A stretch of DNA of 64,000 nucleotides, taken from NCBI GenBank assembly GCA_902774795.1, contig CACYKA010000001.1, forward strand, positions 62,001 through 126,000, written 5' to 3'. The notes below the pieces were generated by a model that made no database searches, was not told the DNA's origin, and worked only from the letters and a program-made list of their open reading frames with translations. The translations under genes were made by a program, and so were the position numbers. This document shows positions 33,514 to 43,276 of this stretch, piece after piece (the first letter of the stretch is position 1; each line of letters starts with the position of its first letter). Source of the DNA: an uncultured Prevotellaceae bacterium (lineage in GTDB: Bacteria; Bacteroidota; Bacteroidia; Bacteroidales; Bacteroidaceae).

Positions 33514-34521
33514 TTAATATTTGAATAAGTCGCGATAAAGGTTATTATCCCAGTCCTTCTTGAAGTCTTCCATCATTAAACGATATGTCTTAAACTTGGG
33601 TTCAAATCCAAAATCTCTCTTAGCCTTCTCCATTGAAAAGAGATAAGATGGGGTATTATTCTTAACTTCTGGTTTGTATAGAATACGGCTGCGACGTCCA
33701 TCAGCTGGTCCGAACACATCACGCATTACTTCAACCTGTTCCTGAAGCGTCACGCCATTCCCTGCTGTCATATTATAAAGACCACAGGTCTTCTCACTCT
33801 TGATAGCCAAATAGAAAGCATGAGCTATATCCTTTACATAACCTACATCACGGATCATATTGGGATCGCCAAATATGGTAATGTCCTCTGCCTTTTCTGC
33901 TTTTTCCATGAAAATCTGGAAGCCAGATTTCCGCATCTCGCCATTCACATACAGGGACATGTGAGGGGTGACTCCATACACAGTGGGGAATCTGAACACA
34001 GCATTCTTCATTCCATGCTGCTGGTTGTAATATTCCATCACATCATTAGCCGCGTTCTTTGAAATGACATAAACGGCATGGTCACCGGTATAGATGAAAT
34101 CACGTGGCTCATCTTCAGTGATACGATTCGTTGCATTCCACGCACCGCGCACATCAGCATAGGAACAGGTGGAGATTAGTCGTTTAATGCCATTCTTGCG
34201 GCAATACTCCAACACATTGATGGTTCCTATCACATTAATACGGAAGTAGTCTGCAGCATTCTCTTCCTTATCAAGATTTACTGGAGCATTAGCTGGTAAG
34301 AGGCCAGCAAGAAGGATTACTCCTTCCACAGCTGATTTTGGCAGTTTCTCAAAATCCTCCTCGTTGTTGAGGTCTAAATTTATATATTCCACTCCCAAAG
34401 CATCATAGTGTTCTTTGAAGCGGTTTTTTCGTCCGGTTACAAGGACTTTGCATCCTTGGTTTAAAAGTTCGGTGACGGTATGAACACCGATAAAACTTGT
34501 TGCACCTATAACAATAATCAT
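33514..34521 (-). CDS. NAD(P)-dependent sugar-nucleotide epimerase/dehydratase
   Basis: The protein is 335 aa. GATSFIG is the Rossmann dinucleotide motif; STCSYADVRG and YVISKNAAND provide Ser, Tyr and Lys of the short-chain dehydrogenase site (YxxxK as Y-V-I-S-K). It likely makes a modified deoxy or keto sugar. It is separated from the acyltransferase remnant by seven bases and from the sugar transferase by three. Confidence 0.85.
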   Translation of the reverse strand: MIIVIGATSFIGVHTVTELLNQGCKVLVTGRKNRFKEHYDALGVEYINLDLNNEEDFEKLPKSAVEGVILLAGLLPANAPVNLDKEENAADYFRINVIGTINVLEYCRKNGIKRLISTCSYADVRGAWNATNRITEDEPRDFIYTGDHAVYVISKNAANDVMEYYNQQHGMKNAVFRFPTVYGVTPHMSLYVNGEMRKSGFQIFMEKAEKAEDITIFGDPNMIRDVGYVKDIAHAFYLAIKSEKTCGLYNMTAGNGVTLQEQVEVMRDVFGPADGRRSRILYKPEVKNNTPSYLFSMEKAKRDFGFEPKFKTYRLMMEDFKKDWDNNLYRDLFKY

Positions 34522-34528
34522 AGTATAA

Positions 34529-35255
34529 TTAATTTTTTATAAATTTCAAATCCCAAAGCCATGGTGCCCAACGATTAATAATCAATATTGCAATATAAGC
34601 CACGACAATGCTAGCGCTCCAAACTGTCATCATCATCCAAACAGAACTCCCGGCCACGAGCTTATGAGTTACCATGCTGAGCGTAATAGGCAGTGCTCCG
34701 CTCATAAAATAGAAGCCAATCGAATTCTGTCCGACTAAGGATAGCATTTTAACTTCAGGTATTATCTTGCATAACCATACCAATAAGAGGCAGACTATGG
34801 CACTTGTCACAAATCCCAACGGCAGGATAGTCAAAGTGCTAATCAGTGGATTGGTATAGTCTTTCAACCAAACAATCATGGCCACATATATCATCAATAA
34901 CGGCAGTGAAAACCACCATCGCATCAACTTGTCAACCTGTTTTTCGTATCTCCAATATAAGCCGCCCATTGCAAGAAATATTAAGGCTATCAGTCCTTGA
35001 CGCCAAGCCCAGATGCCATTCTTCCAAATGCCCAAATGAACGATGGTCAAACCTACCACACACAATGTAAAGCTTCCATAACAGCAGATAACCACTGACA
35101 AAGAAAAAAGCGTTGACATATCAGGGGTGAACAAAATCGTTCAGCGTGTCTAATTCGCAGCCATAGTACAACTGGCTGTGTGCGAAAAACACAGCCAGAA
35201 TACACAAAGCTTTATATGTATTAATCCAGGTGATGGACTTCTGTGAGTTACCCAT
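34529..35255 (-). pseudogene. acyltransferase-3 family protein, frameshifted and internally deleted
   Basis: The minus strand begins at ATG 35255 with MGNSQKSITWINTYKALCIL followed by AVFFAHSQLYYG, the usual N-terminus of membrane O-acetyltransferases, and stops at 35122. The other frame from about 35134 gives 201 aa of late transmembrane helices (CYGSFTLCV to WDLKFIKN, with LVGQNSIGFYFMSG). The middle, about 100 residues with the catalytic His region, is absent. The gene is therefore broken by deletion plus frameshift. Its ATG overlaps the previous stop (TAATG). Confidence 0.75.
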
Positions 35256-37045
35256 TATCTGACCTTTATATATTTCTTTATTCGCTTATAGAATGGCAGT
35301 TCCTTCAGTTCGCGACGGGTGCTGAGCGGGACAACAATAGCATCGTCCCTTGTAGTCTTGTATAGATAATAAATATCTTCTTCTGAAGTTTCCACATTAC
35401 TGACGATCATGTCCGTCCTGAGCTTTTCTCCGTCCTTGAACAGAATGATGTTTGCCCCTTTTACGCACCCGTTATTGGCTATTGGTTTCCCTTCTAATAT
35501 GATACCGCCATTGATGATGTTATATTTGATAACTTTATTCACATTCGCCACCTGAGTTTTATCAAATCTTTCTAAAGCAGGGTCCAATCGCGCATCAATA
35601 CACTTGCTGTTTTTAACATTCAAGATAATATTTCCATACAGACTAAAGTTTTTTGCACCATCATCACAATAAATGCCTCTGTTTGATCCCGCACCTGAAA
35701 TATCATGAATATAATTATATCGTACAATCAGATTGTCATTCTTGGTTGCAATGTAGATAGCACCCCCATCAATCAAGCCGTATTGACTAATATTTGAAAG
35801 ATAATTCTTTGTATAGTAAATTACATTGTGCTCCACTACACCATTGCCTGATAATCCTTGTGTATCTTGATAATACAGACCACATCTGATTGCACAATAT
35901 CCAAAATCAACGAATGTATTATCTCTAATTATATAATTCCCTCCTTCACAAAAAACACATATACTGTAACTTAATGAAAAGCCACACTTATTAAACAGAT
36001 TCCTTTCAACTATCGTATTTTCACAATTTTTATCCGTTGAAACTAGATACCTATAATTAGAATTATCTACATTTGTAAACGAATTATCACTAATAAGAAT
36101 ATTGTCTGTACTTTTGAAACAAAGAATTCCTCCTCTCATTGAAGAGAAAGAACAATGTTTTACAATACAGTCCTCATGAAAAGAAGACTCTGATACAGAA
36201 ATAAGGTCACCATCTTCTTTATTTCCCACAAAGGAAATACTATCTATAACAAATGAATTAAAATGAGATTTCCCAATACGCAAGAAACACCCCGACGAAT
36301 AAATAAGTGCTTTCGTATGCCTATTTTTTTTTGACAATCTGCTTTCTACGTTGCACAACCTTATCCTTGGCATCTTTTTATGCCAAAAATAATCATAGTT
36401 TATGCTATAGTCATCCTTTATTTTTTTTAAATCATCCGCAACAAAAAATATCTTATCACCCTCTATTCTCGTTATCTTATATTTTTTACTATGATACCAC
36501 TGGGTGACTTGAATATAAGATTCAGGCATTGCTTCGTAAGCGTTTTTTTTTATTTCAGCGCATTTTGCCGCACATATTTTTTTATCAAAATCTATTACTT
36601 CAATCAATGAGTCAACATAATATACTGGTGTCCAATATTCATATATTTTATTATCGTCTGAAATATAGCTAAGATTTTGTTTTAAAGATATATCTTGGTT
36701 ACCAACAGATGCAACGATCTTACTTTTATTACCTTTTATCATAATGGTAACATCAGAATAGTCCTTACCTTCAAAAGTCAGATGTCTATCTTTGAAATAA
36801 TATTCTTTTTTCTTCAATTGAACTGTTATACGATTATAGCCCTCCTCAATCTTCTCGACAATCAAATAATTTATGGCATCAAACTGTTCTTGACTCTCAA
36901 TCTCTACTGTACAACTTTTATCTTTTAATTCTTGTGAGCTGTATAGTGGAGCAGAGACGATAAAATTATCCCCTACTCCTAACAGAAAAATAAGAAGATA
37001 AAAATAATATTGATATTGTAATCTGAATAGATTCATATTCGCCAT
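35255..37045 (-). CDS. exported right-handed beta-helix protein
   Basis: The protein is 596 aa. An N-terminal hydrophobic segment (YYFYLLIFLLGVGDNFIV) suggests export. Residues about 240-480 contain repeated short strands with Asn ladders (GGILCFKSTDNILISDNSF, NYIIRDNTFVDFGYCAIRCG, NLIVRYNYIHDISGAGSNRG), typical of a parallel beta-helix as in pectate lyases and C5-epimerases. It may trim or modify the local polysaccharide. A catalytic residue cannot be assigned. It shares its last base with the start of the next frame. Confidence 0.75.
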   Translation of the reverse strand: MANMNLFRLQYQYYFYLLIFLLGVGDNFIVSAPLYSSQELKDKSCTVEIESQEQFDAINYLIVEKIEEGYNRITVQLKKKEYYFKDRHLTFEGKDYSDVTIMIKGNKSKIVASVGNQDISLKQNLSYISDDNKIYEYWTPVYYVDSLIEVIDFDKKICAAKCAEIKKNAYEAMPESYIQVTQWYHSKKYKITRIEGDKIFFVADDLKKIKDDYSINYDYFWHKKMPRIRLCNVESRLSKKNRHTKALIYSSGCFLRIGKSHFNSFVIDSISFVGNKEDGDLISVSESSFHEDCIVKHCSFSSMRGGILCFKSTDNILISDNSFTNVDNSNYRYLVSTDKNCENTIVERNLFNKCGFSLSYSICVFCEGGNYIIRDNTFVDFGYCAIRCGLYYQDTQGLSGNGVVEHNVIYYTKNYLSNISQYGLIDGGAIYIATKNDNLIVRYNYIHDISGAGSNRGIYCDDGAKNFSLYGNIILNVKNSKCIDARLDPALERFDKTQVANVNKVIKYNIINGGIILEGKPIANNGCVKGANIILFKDGEKLRTDMIVSNVETSEEDIYYLYKTTRDDAIVVPLSTRRELKELPFYKRIKKYIKVR

Positions 37046-38067
37046 TACAAGTGCAAACTTCTACCCTTTATTCTCTTAATCGTACGAATCAACCATGTGC
37101 AGGGGGCAACACCAAACAACAATAATCCCACATAATATATATCAAAATAAACCGACGAGTCTAAACCAATGCTTCGCAGTTGTTTTACATGCTCATTGAA
37201 CACCTTGACACCATATTTTCTTTTACCGGCAATTGTATAATAAGAATATTTCGAATATTCGTTTTTAATTTTCTGAGCTATGTTCAATCCATGTTTTTCA
37301 TCTATATACTCAGCAATTCTAAAGTATGCTTTAATAAAATTAAGATTCGTACCTACGCCCTGACCTGGTGTAAATATACCTTTTTCAGCCTTACTGTTTC
37401 CAAACAATTGTACCTGGTCAGATATTAACATTGCACATGGAGTATTGCAATATGCGGAAGGATATTTAAGGCATACTTCAGCCAAGAGATATAATTGATA
37501 TAACAATGTATCATTTATTTCATCTGTCAAGAACTCAAGAGAACTACTTCTTTTGACAGTATATCCAGACATGGATATGCTTTTCATAAAGAAAGCTTTG
37601 TAGGCATCGGTGCCTGGTTCAAAAAACTTGTCCCCATCATAATAACGGAAGTATTCCACGTCACCTTCTTTAGGTCCGTATCTCCTAATATAAGACCTCA
37701 AGATGTAACAAGGTTCAGGATGTTGTTTCAACCAATCGATAAAGACATCTAATTGACCAGGGATAAAGCCATCATCATCACCCATGTAAAGCAAGTACTT
37801 ACCACTAGCCTTTAGGCTTAGTTCTCTCCAGTTTTTATCAAATCCAAAGTTCTCTGGATTTTCAAAATAATTCACCTGCAAAGAAGCATGTTCTTTGAAT
37901 ACTGCGACAGCTTCTCTTATTTCTTCTCTTTTGGGTGAATTATCTTCGCAGATGACAACCTCCACCTCTTCAGGCTTAGATACGTCAATACTTTTCAATA
38001 ATCTGACTATTGTATCGGGCCGGTTATAACTCGGTATACAAATTGATAAAAAAAACTTATCTTCCAT
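37045..38067 (-). CDS. glycosyltransferase family 2
   Basis: The protein is 340 aa. LSICIPSYNRPDTIVRLLKS is the GT-A start; VVICEDNSPKREE and LLYMGDDDGFIPGQLD give the nucleotide- and metal-binding acidic motifs. The C-terminus is partly hydrophobic and basic, a membrane-surface anchor. It adds one sugar of the repeat unit. The ATG overlaps the preceding WbsX-like gene by 11 bases. Confidence 0.9.
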   Translation of the reverse strand: MEDKFFLSICIPSYNRPDTIVRLLKSIDVSKPEEVEVVICEDNSPKREEIREAVAVFKEHASLQVNYFENPENFGFDKNWRELSLKASGKYLLYMGDDDGFIPGQLDVFIDWLKQHPEPCYILRSYIRRYGPKEGDVEYFRYYDGDKFFEPGTDAYKAFFMKSISMSGYTVKRSSSLEFLTDEINDTLLYQLYLLAEVCLKYPSAYCNTPCAMLISDQVQLFGNSKAEKGIFTPGQGVGTNLNFIKAYFRIAEYIDEKHGLNIAQKIKNEYSKYSYYTIAGKRKYGVKVFNEHVKQLRSIGLDSSVYFDIYYVGLLLFGVAPCTWLIRTIKRIKGRSLHL

Positions 38068-39217
38068 AATTATATAAATTACTTAATACTTTTCTTAATG
38101 CTTTTATATAGCCTTTACCATATTGTTGGTCCGGCTCCATATAGTTGCCCTCTCCCCATTCATTCCATGACTGAATAAAAACGACCTGATGATCCGGTGC
38201 CTTATCTTTCACCACTTCAATTGCACGTTTTGCAACCTCCTCAAAGGCTTCAGGTGTACTATGAGTATAAACTGTTGCCCTTTTTCCGCTGCGAGGACTT
38301 CTGTCCCAGTTAGGCAGGATGGTAGGATAAACATTTTCCCACCTATCTTCCGGTACAAATATATGCTTATTTATTTTTTTTATGTTATATCTAGAGTTCC
38401 AATGGAATTTGAATAATCTATTAATCAGTTCCTTAAATACAGGATACCAGGATCCACTAATTTTGTATTCTGCTCGAGCATTTCCACGAGCATTTACAGC
38501 GTCAAAGCCCATGTCAAGAATTCGTTTATAATATGACGCAGCTTCATCCAGTTTAGGAATCACAAACTTGCCTGTAGTTGCTGAGTGAAAGGAAGTATTG
38601 AAACACATCCCCACAAAATGAATACCTTTCAAGCCATTTTCCTTGGCCAGATTCTGCCATATCTCAATGAAATGGGTTGCATCAGGTATGTTCAATGGCC
38701 GATACACATAAAACAAAGGTTTCCCATCTATTGTAATATATCGATTATCCTTGAAAGCGGGTAAAACGGCATAGAAATGCTTTACATAATCCTCATCCGA
38801 ATAGACCTGTTCAAGCAGTGTACCGCTTTTGACGAATGCGCTGGCCTTCTTCCAGGAGGTATTTGTCCACGATTCGTTTGCCCATCCCAGACAGAAAGGA
38901 AAATTAGGAGAGCCACTTTTCAAAACCTCATCAAAAACCCTGTCAAGAATAGTTACACCGTTCCCAAACCAGTAATGCCAGTAACAAAAGCCTTCCACTC
39001 CAGCCTCCTGCGCCAGCTGTGCTTGCGCTTCTCTTGTTTCAGCAAGACGCAAGTCGTAGAAGCCCAAGTCTGCAGGTATATGTGGTTGGTTATGCCCCCA
39101 AAAACATTTCTTTGCTTTAACTACATTAGTCCACTCCGTAAACCCCTTTCCCCACCATTCATCATTCTCTTTAGTGGGATAGTATTGTGGTAAATAAAAT
39201 GCAATAAACCTTGCCAT
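38057..39217 (-). CDS. WbsX-like glycosyltransferase (GH99-like domain)
   Basis: The protein is 386 aa from the ATG at 39217; four extra codons upstream are possible. FYLPQYYPTKENDEWWGKGF, GFCYWHYWFGNG, PFCLGWANESWT and SWNEWGEGNYMEPD are the conserved blocks of the WbsX/GH99-like family frequent in O-antigen and capsule clusters, where it is thought to be a transferase. It is encoded between Wzy and a GT2 enzyme. Confidence 0.88.
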   Translation of the reverse strand: MARFIAFYLPQYYPTKENDEWWGKGFTEWTNVVKAKKCFWGHNQPHIPADLGFYDLRLAETREAQAQLAQEAGVEGFCYWHYWFGNGVTILDRVFDEVLKSGSPNFPFCLGWANESWTNTSWKKASAFVKSGTLLEQVYSDEDYVKHFYAVLPAFKDNRYITIDGKPLFYVYRPLNIPDATHFIEIWQNLAKENGLKGIHFVGMCFNTSFHSATTGKFVIPKLDEAASYYKRILDMGFDAVNARGNARAEYKISGSWYPVFKELINRLFKFHWNSRYNIKKINKHIFVPEDRWENVYPTILPNWDRSPRSGKRATVYTHSTPEAFEEVAKRAIEVVKDKAPDHQVVFIQSWNEWGEGNYMEPDQQYGKGYIKALRKVLSNLYNYGR

Positions 39218-39256
39218 ATTTATAATCATTTTATTAGTATAAATGTCAAACCATCA

Positions 39257-40528
39257 TTATTCCGACTTTAATCCTATTTCCTCTGCATACTTAGAATATA
39301 AGTAAACTAAAATATACACTATAATTTGCAAATTTCCACCTAAATCGGAAAAAACGAAGAGCCAAATACTTCCCAGTACACAAACGCAAAGAATAAAATG
39401 CAATAATAATAGTTGATGGAAATGGATAGCGTTTTCCTGTATTCTTGTTTTTGAATTAAATAACACAGAACAAAAGACAAATATGACTACAGCAAGTATT
39501 GGACCATAATCAATAGTAAAATCACCAACAAAGGTGTAGAACACTTCATCATTTACTTTTAAGTCAGGGTACATTTCACGTCGTTCAACATAGTTATGAG
39601 GAACATCTGAAAATCCGATCAATCTTTTAAACAAAGGAACAGTTCTGTCTCCATATCTGATACCATTGTCATCCAAACCATAATTATTAAAATATAGATT
39701 TTCTTGACCTGCATAATACAACACAGATGACATTGAATTATCCTCTCCAAATCTCCCCAGAGTAATAGTTACTATTGGTATCAATATAAGAACAGCCATT
39801 AACAATCCTATATATTTACACCATTTGTTAATTGTATCTGAATAAAAGTGTCGGAATAAGAAATAGGTTGCAAATACAACTAATGCAACATTTATTGCAT
39901 CTCCACGAGACCCAGAAGCTATGGCTGAAAAAATAGATAGTAAAACAGATAATGCAAGACCTCCAATAATCCATTTATTTTTTTTCTCATATGTAAGCAA
40001 AAAGAAAAGAATAAAAATTCCAATAAATTTGAATGCTCCTGATATAACCGTTGTAATGTTAGACAGACCACCATGACCTACAGAACCCGCCACTTCTTGA
40101 TTCTCAGAATATACATCATTTACTGCATCATCTACCATTATCATCGTAATTCCTTCCTGTATATGCTTTACTGCCTCTGGAAAAGAAATTAATGTAAATA
40201 AGATAAAAACAGAAGAAACAATATAAATAACCCTATCATCTGGTTTTAGAATCAAACTCACCTTTCTTGAATCAAAGTTTAACAAAGGCGAAGTTGCCAA
40301 CATTAGCATAAAATACAAATATATAAATGGAAATAGTTCTAATTCATTAAACCTTGACTGACATGCTTCCTCATCATTAAACAATAAATATGACAACACA
40401 GAGCAGACAAGATACAATGATAAAACTATACTACCACCATCTATTATTGACCTCCTTCGTTGATAGTAGAAAAAAGTCACAAACCAGATGAACATGTACA
40501 GTATCAGATATATATTACTTAATTCCAT
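39257..40528 (-). CDS. wzy: O-antigen polymerase-like membrane protein (Wzy)
   Basis: The protein is 423 aa with about eleven hydrophobic segments. Conserved residues are few, as usual for Wzy: SGSRGDAINVALVVFAT and GDFTIDYGP lie in the expected periplasmic regions. It should polymerise the lipid-linked repeat units at the periplasmic face. The gene overlaps the flippase stop by 14 bases, and size and context support the call. Confidence 0.75.
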   Translation of the reverse strand: MELSNIYLILYMFIWFVTFFYYQRRRSIIDGGSIVLSLYLVCSVLSYLLFNDEEACQSRFNELELFPFIYLYFMLMLATSPLLNFDSRKVSLILKPDDRVIYIVSSVFILFTLISFPEAVKHIQEGITMIMVDDAVNDVYSENQEVAGSVGHGGLSNITTVISGAFKFIGIFILFFLLTYEKKNKWIIGGLALSVLLSIFSAIASGSRGDAINVALVVFATYFLFRHFYSDTINKWCKYIGLLMAVLILIPIVTITLGRFGEDNSMSSVLYYAGQENLYFNNYGLDDNGIRYGDRTVPLFKRLIGFSDVPHNYVERREMYPDLKVNDEVFYTFVGDFTIDYGPILAVVIFVFCSVLFNSKTRIQENAIHFHQLLLLHFILCVCVLGSIWLFVFSDLGGNLQIIVYILVYLYSKYAEEIGLKSE

Positions 40529-42062
40529 TCCTTGTAAATTTACACCACACCTCTTTAACCATTGATAATAAGAAAACTTTTTCAGTTTTACTTATTCCAA
40601 ACAGAATGCTCAAAATACTAATAGAAATAACAGACAAAGACAATGTAAGTATTATTCTACATAATCCGTTTCCTATGGAATAATTGACAAGTGAAACAAA
40701 TAGGACTACAAATATAGTAATATAGAGTGCTGGGAGCAAGAAACCTCTTATATATGCAATCAAATCAAAATCAGCATACCATTTTCTAATCGAATAAAGC
40801 CTAAAAACATGGGAAACTATAACCGCAATAATTAGTACGATATAAGCAGCATAAGCAGGTGCTGACATTTTAAAAAGAACATATGTTATAGGTGCACTGA
40901 GTATTATTGGTATTTCTACTAACAAATGATACTCCTTAACACGGCCCGTTGCATAAATGATAAATGTAATTGGCGTATTTAATGACAATATAACTACGTA
41001 TATCAATATAAGTCTTGAAAACAGTATTGTCTGTTCATCTTTGGTATTCAACCATAATTGAAACAAGGTTTCCATTTCTAAAAACAATGGCAAGCTTATC
41101 ATAAGCATTCCATAGTATAGGATTTTATTACTTATCGAAAAAATCAAATTCAATTTATTATAATTACCTTGCGCATATGATTTTATCATCGGAGGTCGAA
41201 TTGCCGTTGTAAAACTACCACAAAATGAATTTAATAAATTATTTACTTGAAAAGATATGGCACGGGCAGCATTAACAGTTGGTCCAAAAAATATGTTCAC
41301 GAAGATTGTTGATAATTGGTTCATACTGATGCCTGCAACAGAAGCTACCAATATCCATCCTGAAAAAGATACTATTTCTTTATATAGAGACTTACTTATT
41401 GATACCTTAATGTACTTAAATACACTATACTTTCGATAAACTATCCACAAATAGAAGATAAAACTTATTAACGCTATTACCATCAAACCGCCACCATATA
41501 AAAACAATCTGTCGTATGTAGCATATGAAAGCCATAATGCCAATAAAAACTTTGCGAAACATTCTACAAGGCTTACTATTGAAAAGATACCCATATCCTC
41601 TTCAGCAATAACTACTGCAGCAAAAGGGGTTTGAAGCATAAGAAAGATTAGAGACAGAATCGAAAAATGGAAGACCCAATTAGCAGCAGCCAAGCGTTCA
41701 AACGGTATTACAAGATGTGAATTAACGAGCCACATTCCTATCGACTCACCTATAACCAAAGTTAATAAAGAAAAAACTACAAAGATATTAATACATGCTG
41801 TAAAAACTTTCTGAATATCATCTACAGACTTTTTCCCAAGGTAAAATGAATAATATCGTTGAGCTGATGACGACAAGACTGTAGAAACAGAGTGTATCAT
41901 AGCTACAATGCCAGCCACGACATCATATATTCCATAATCTACAACGCCAAGAGCTTTTAGAACGAGCCTCACCGTCCATAGATTAACCGCCATGACTATA
42001 ATCATTCGGAGGTATAAAAGGAAAGTATTCTTTGCTATTCTTGAACTTTCACGATTCGGCAT
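40515..42062 (-). CDS. wzx: polysaccharide flippase (Wzx, MOP superfamily)
   Basis: The protein is 515 aa with 12-14 transmembrane segments. KNTFLLYLRMIIVMAVNLWT, VDYGIYDVVAGIV and a FCGSFTTAIRPPMIKSYAQG segment fit MATE/Wzx flippases. It moves undecaprenyl-linked repeat units across the inner membrane. It is the first intact gene of the locus, following the rfbA remnant. A transcript from the element at 42569 would have a leader of roughly 490 bases. Confidence 0.88.
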   Translation of the reverse strand: MPNRESSRIAKNTFLLYLRMIIVMAVNLWTVRLVLKALGVVDYGIYDVVAGIVAMIHSVSTVLSSSAQRYYSFYLGKKSVDDIQKVFTACINIFVVFSLLTLVIGESIGMWLVNSHLVIPFERLAAANWVFHFSILSLIFLMLQTPFAAVVIAEEDMGIFSIVSLVECFAKFLLALWLSYATYDRLFLYGGGLMVIALISFIFYLWIVYRKYSVFKYIKVSISKSLYKEIVSFSGWILVASVAGISMNQLSTIFVNIFFGPTVNAARAISFQVNNLLNSFCGSFTTAIRPPMIKSYAQGNYNKLNLIFSISNKILYYGMLMISLPLFLEMETLFQLWLNTKDEQTILFSRLILIYVVILSLNTPITFIIYATGRVKEYHLLVEIPIILSAPITYVLFKMSAPAYAAYIVLIIAVIVSHVFRLYSIRKWYADFDLIAYIRGFLLPALYITIFVVLFVSLVNYSIGNGLCRIILTLSLSVISISILSILFGISKTEKVFLLSMVKEVWCKFTRNGIK

Positions 42063-42115
42063 ACAACGAACTCCTTATCACTTTGTCCTCTATATTCTAT
42101 AGAGATTTATTGTTT

Positions 42116-42306
42116 TTAGAATTTTGGCAGGTCGTATGGCTTATATCTATTCAGTATATAGATACCCCCTATACCAGCGAGCATGAGCACACTGGTAGGA
42201 TAACAAACCACTGTTTGTCATAAATAGGGAGCAATTGCTTGCTAACGCCCTTGGTTATCGGGTAAAGTATGGTGCCGGAACCTCCGGCGAATAATATTTC
42301 TTTCAT
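42116..42306 (-). pseudogene. 5' remnant of glucose-1-phosphate thymidylyltransferase (rfbA/rmlA)
   Basis: From ATG 42306 the minus strand reads [20 protein letters not shown] then [12 protein letters not shown]. This is the RmlA N-terminus, with the GGSGT-x-LYPIT signature although the Arg is replaced by Ile. The frame then shifts to [14 protein letters not shown] and later KPYDLPKF, stopping at 42116. About 60 of roughly 290 codons remain, with a frameshift and a stop. It lies just ahead of wzx. Confidence 0.8.
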
Positions 42307-42447
42307 AAACGTATCTATTCAATGCTATAATCATAAATTATTAATTTTCTTGTCTTTTCACGAGCAGGCTTCGCCCTTACGGCATAGGGAACCTATCCGA
42401 GTAAAAATATATCAGTTAGTATCCGTGCCAACGGCATCGTTGTTGTC

Positions 42448-42564
42448 TTAAAACACCGTATTTGCGCAACCTGGAATAGTCTCAGACTTTCCTCCGACAA
42501 ACACGAACACCTGTCTATTGTTGTGAAAAGAAGTTATTGCATCGTAGATAGCAACACATAACAT
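42448..42564 (-). other. possible 38-codon leader ORF
   Basis: A minus-strand ATG at 42564 opens a frame (MLCVAIYDAITSFHNN... to NTVF) close behind the -7 box at 42569. It would have almost no 5' leader, so expression as a peptide is doubtful. Nothing else is evident in 42307-42447. Confidence 0.2.
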
Positions 42565-42568
42565 GGCA

Positions 42569-42576
42569 CAAAGATA
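42569..42576 (-). promoter_or_regulatory. -7 element upstream of the polysaccharide locus
   Basis: Minus strand TATCTTTG fits TAnnTTTG. A -33 TTTG is not seen at 20 bases. No flanking inverted repeats of an invertible capsule promoter were found by eye. Confidence 0.5.
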
Positions 42577-42782
42577 GAAAAAATCCATGACATAACCTAA
42601 TTTCTGCAAAAAAATAATTAATAATAGAAAAAATATTAATATTTTTTTGTTTATTTTCTTGCAAAAGACCAAAATTTGAGCGAATATCAAGCTATAAACA
42701 ATCAAACGCTATCATCAAACACAATTATGGCCCGATACTTTTCTTCGCAGTATCGAGCCATATAGTTTAATAGCTTAGTGGC

Positions 42783-43184
42783 TTAATTGTTTAATCGCTT
42801 AGTAGATTGCTCATCAAGTTTTTCTGTATATGTGTTGCTTAAAGCATTTATCATCTTTGCAACTGCATCTATCGAAGGTTTTATTGTTGCTACGCTATCT
42901 TCGGTAATATAAGCAAGATCGATAGCAATAAGTAGCTGATTGTAGGTTTCCATAAGTGAACCATAAGATATTTCCAAGAAATGGATTTGTTCTTTCAATG
43001 ACTTACGTCCACTGCCTTCAGCAATGTTTGAAGGGACTGAAACTATGGCCCTACGTATTTGGTCACAAATAGCAAATTTCTCAAACTTCGGGAAACTATC
43101 AAGCAGTTGATATACTTCAACAACTAGTTTCTTTGATTCTTGCCATACCCTCAGTTTCTCAAATGAATATATTATTCCTTCCAT
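42783..43184 (-). CDS. four-helix-bundle protein (S23/IVP type), copy 1
   Basis: The protein is 133 aa. FEKLRVWQESKKLVVEVYQL, ICDQIRRAIVSVPSNIAEG, SGRKSLKEQIHFLEISYGS and the following helices are the family pattern (W-Q-x-S, R-R-A-x-x-S-x-x-x-N-I-A-E-G). Such proteins occur in 23S rRNA intervening sequences and in the accessory protein Avd of diversity-generating retroelements; they form pentameric basic barrels that may bind nucleic acid. No retroelement is present here. Short repeats flank it on both sides (42765-42795 and 43206-43527). Confidence 0.9.
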   Translation of the reverse strand: MEGIIYSFEKLRVWQESKKLVVEVYQLLDSFPKFEKFAICDQIRRAIVSVPSNIAEGSGRKSLKEQIHFLEISYGSLMETYNQLLIAIDLAYITEDSVATIKPSIDAVAKMINALSNTYTEKLDEQSTKRLNN

Positions 43185-43205
43185 AGTTTATTTGCTTACT
43201 AGCTT

Positions 43206-43250
43206 CGCCTGCTTATTAGCTTAATAGCTTATTAGCTTAATTGATTATTT
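43206..43250. repeat. 8-9 bp repeats (AGCTTATT/AGCTTAAT)
   Basis: About five degenerate agcttatt/agcttaat units lie on the upstream side of the first four-helix-bundle gene. Similar ttaatagctta units occur on its other side at 42765-42795. Confidence 0.65.
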
Positions 43251-43276
43251 AGTAGCATCGCGTCAGTCAATTATAG

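Noticed and set aside
42307..42705. 85-aa frame at 42448-42705 as a gene
   Set aside because: Its N-terminal half lies upstream of the -7 box and is A/T-driven low complexity.
42541..42720. Invertible capsule promoter
   Set aside because: No paired inverted repeats flanking the -7 box were seen, and no recombinase gene is nearby.
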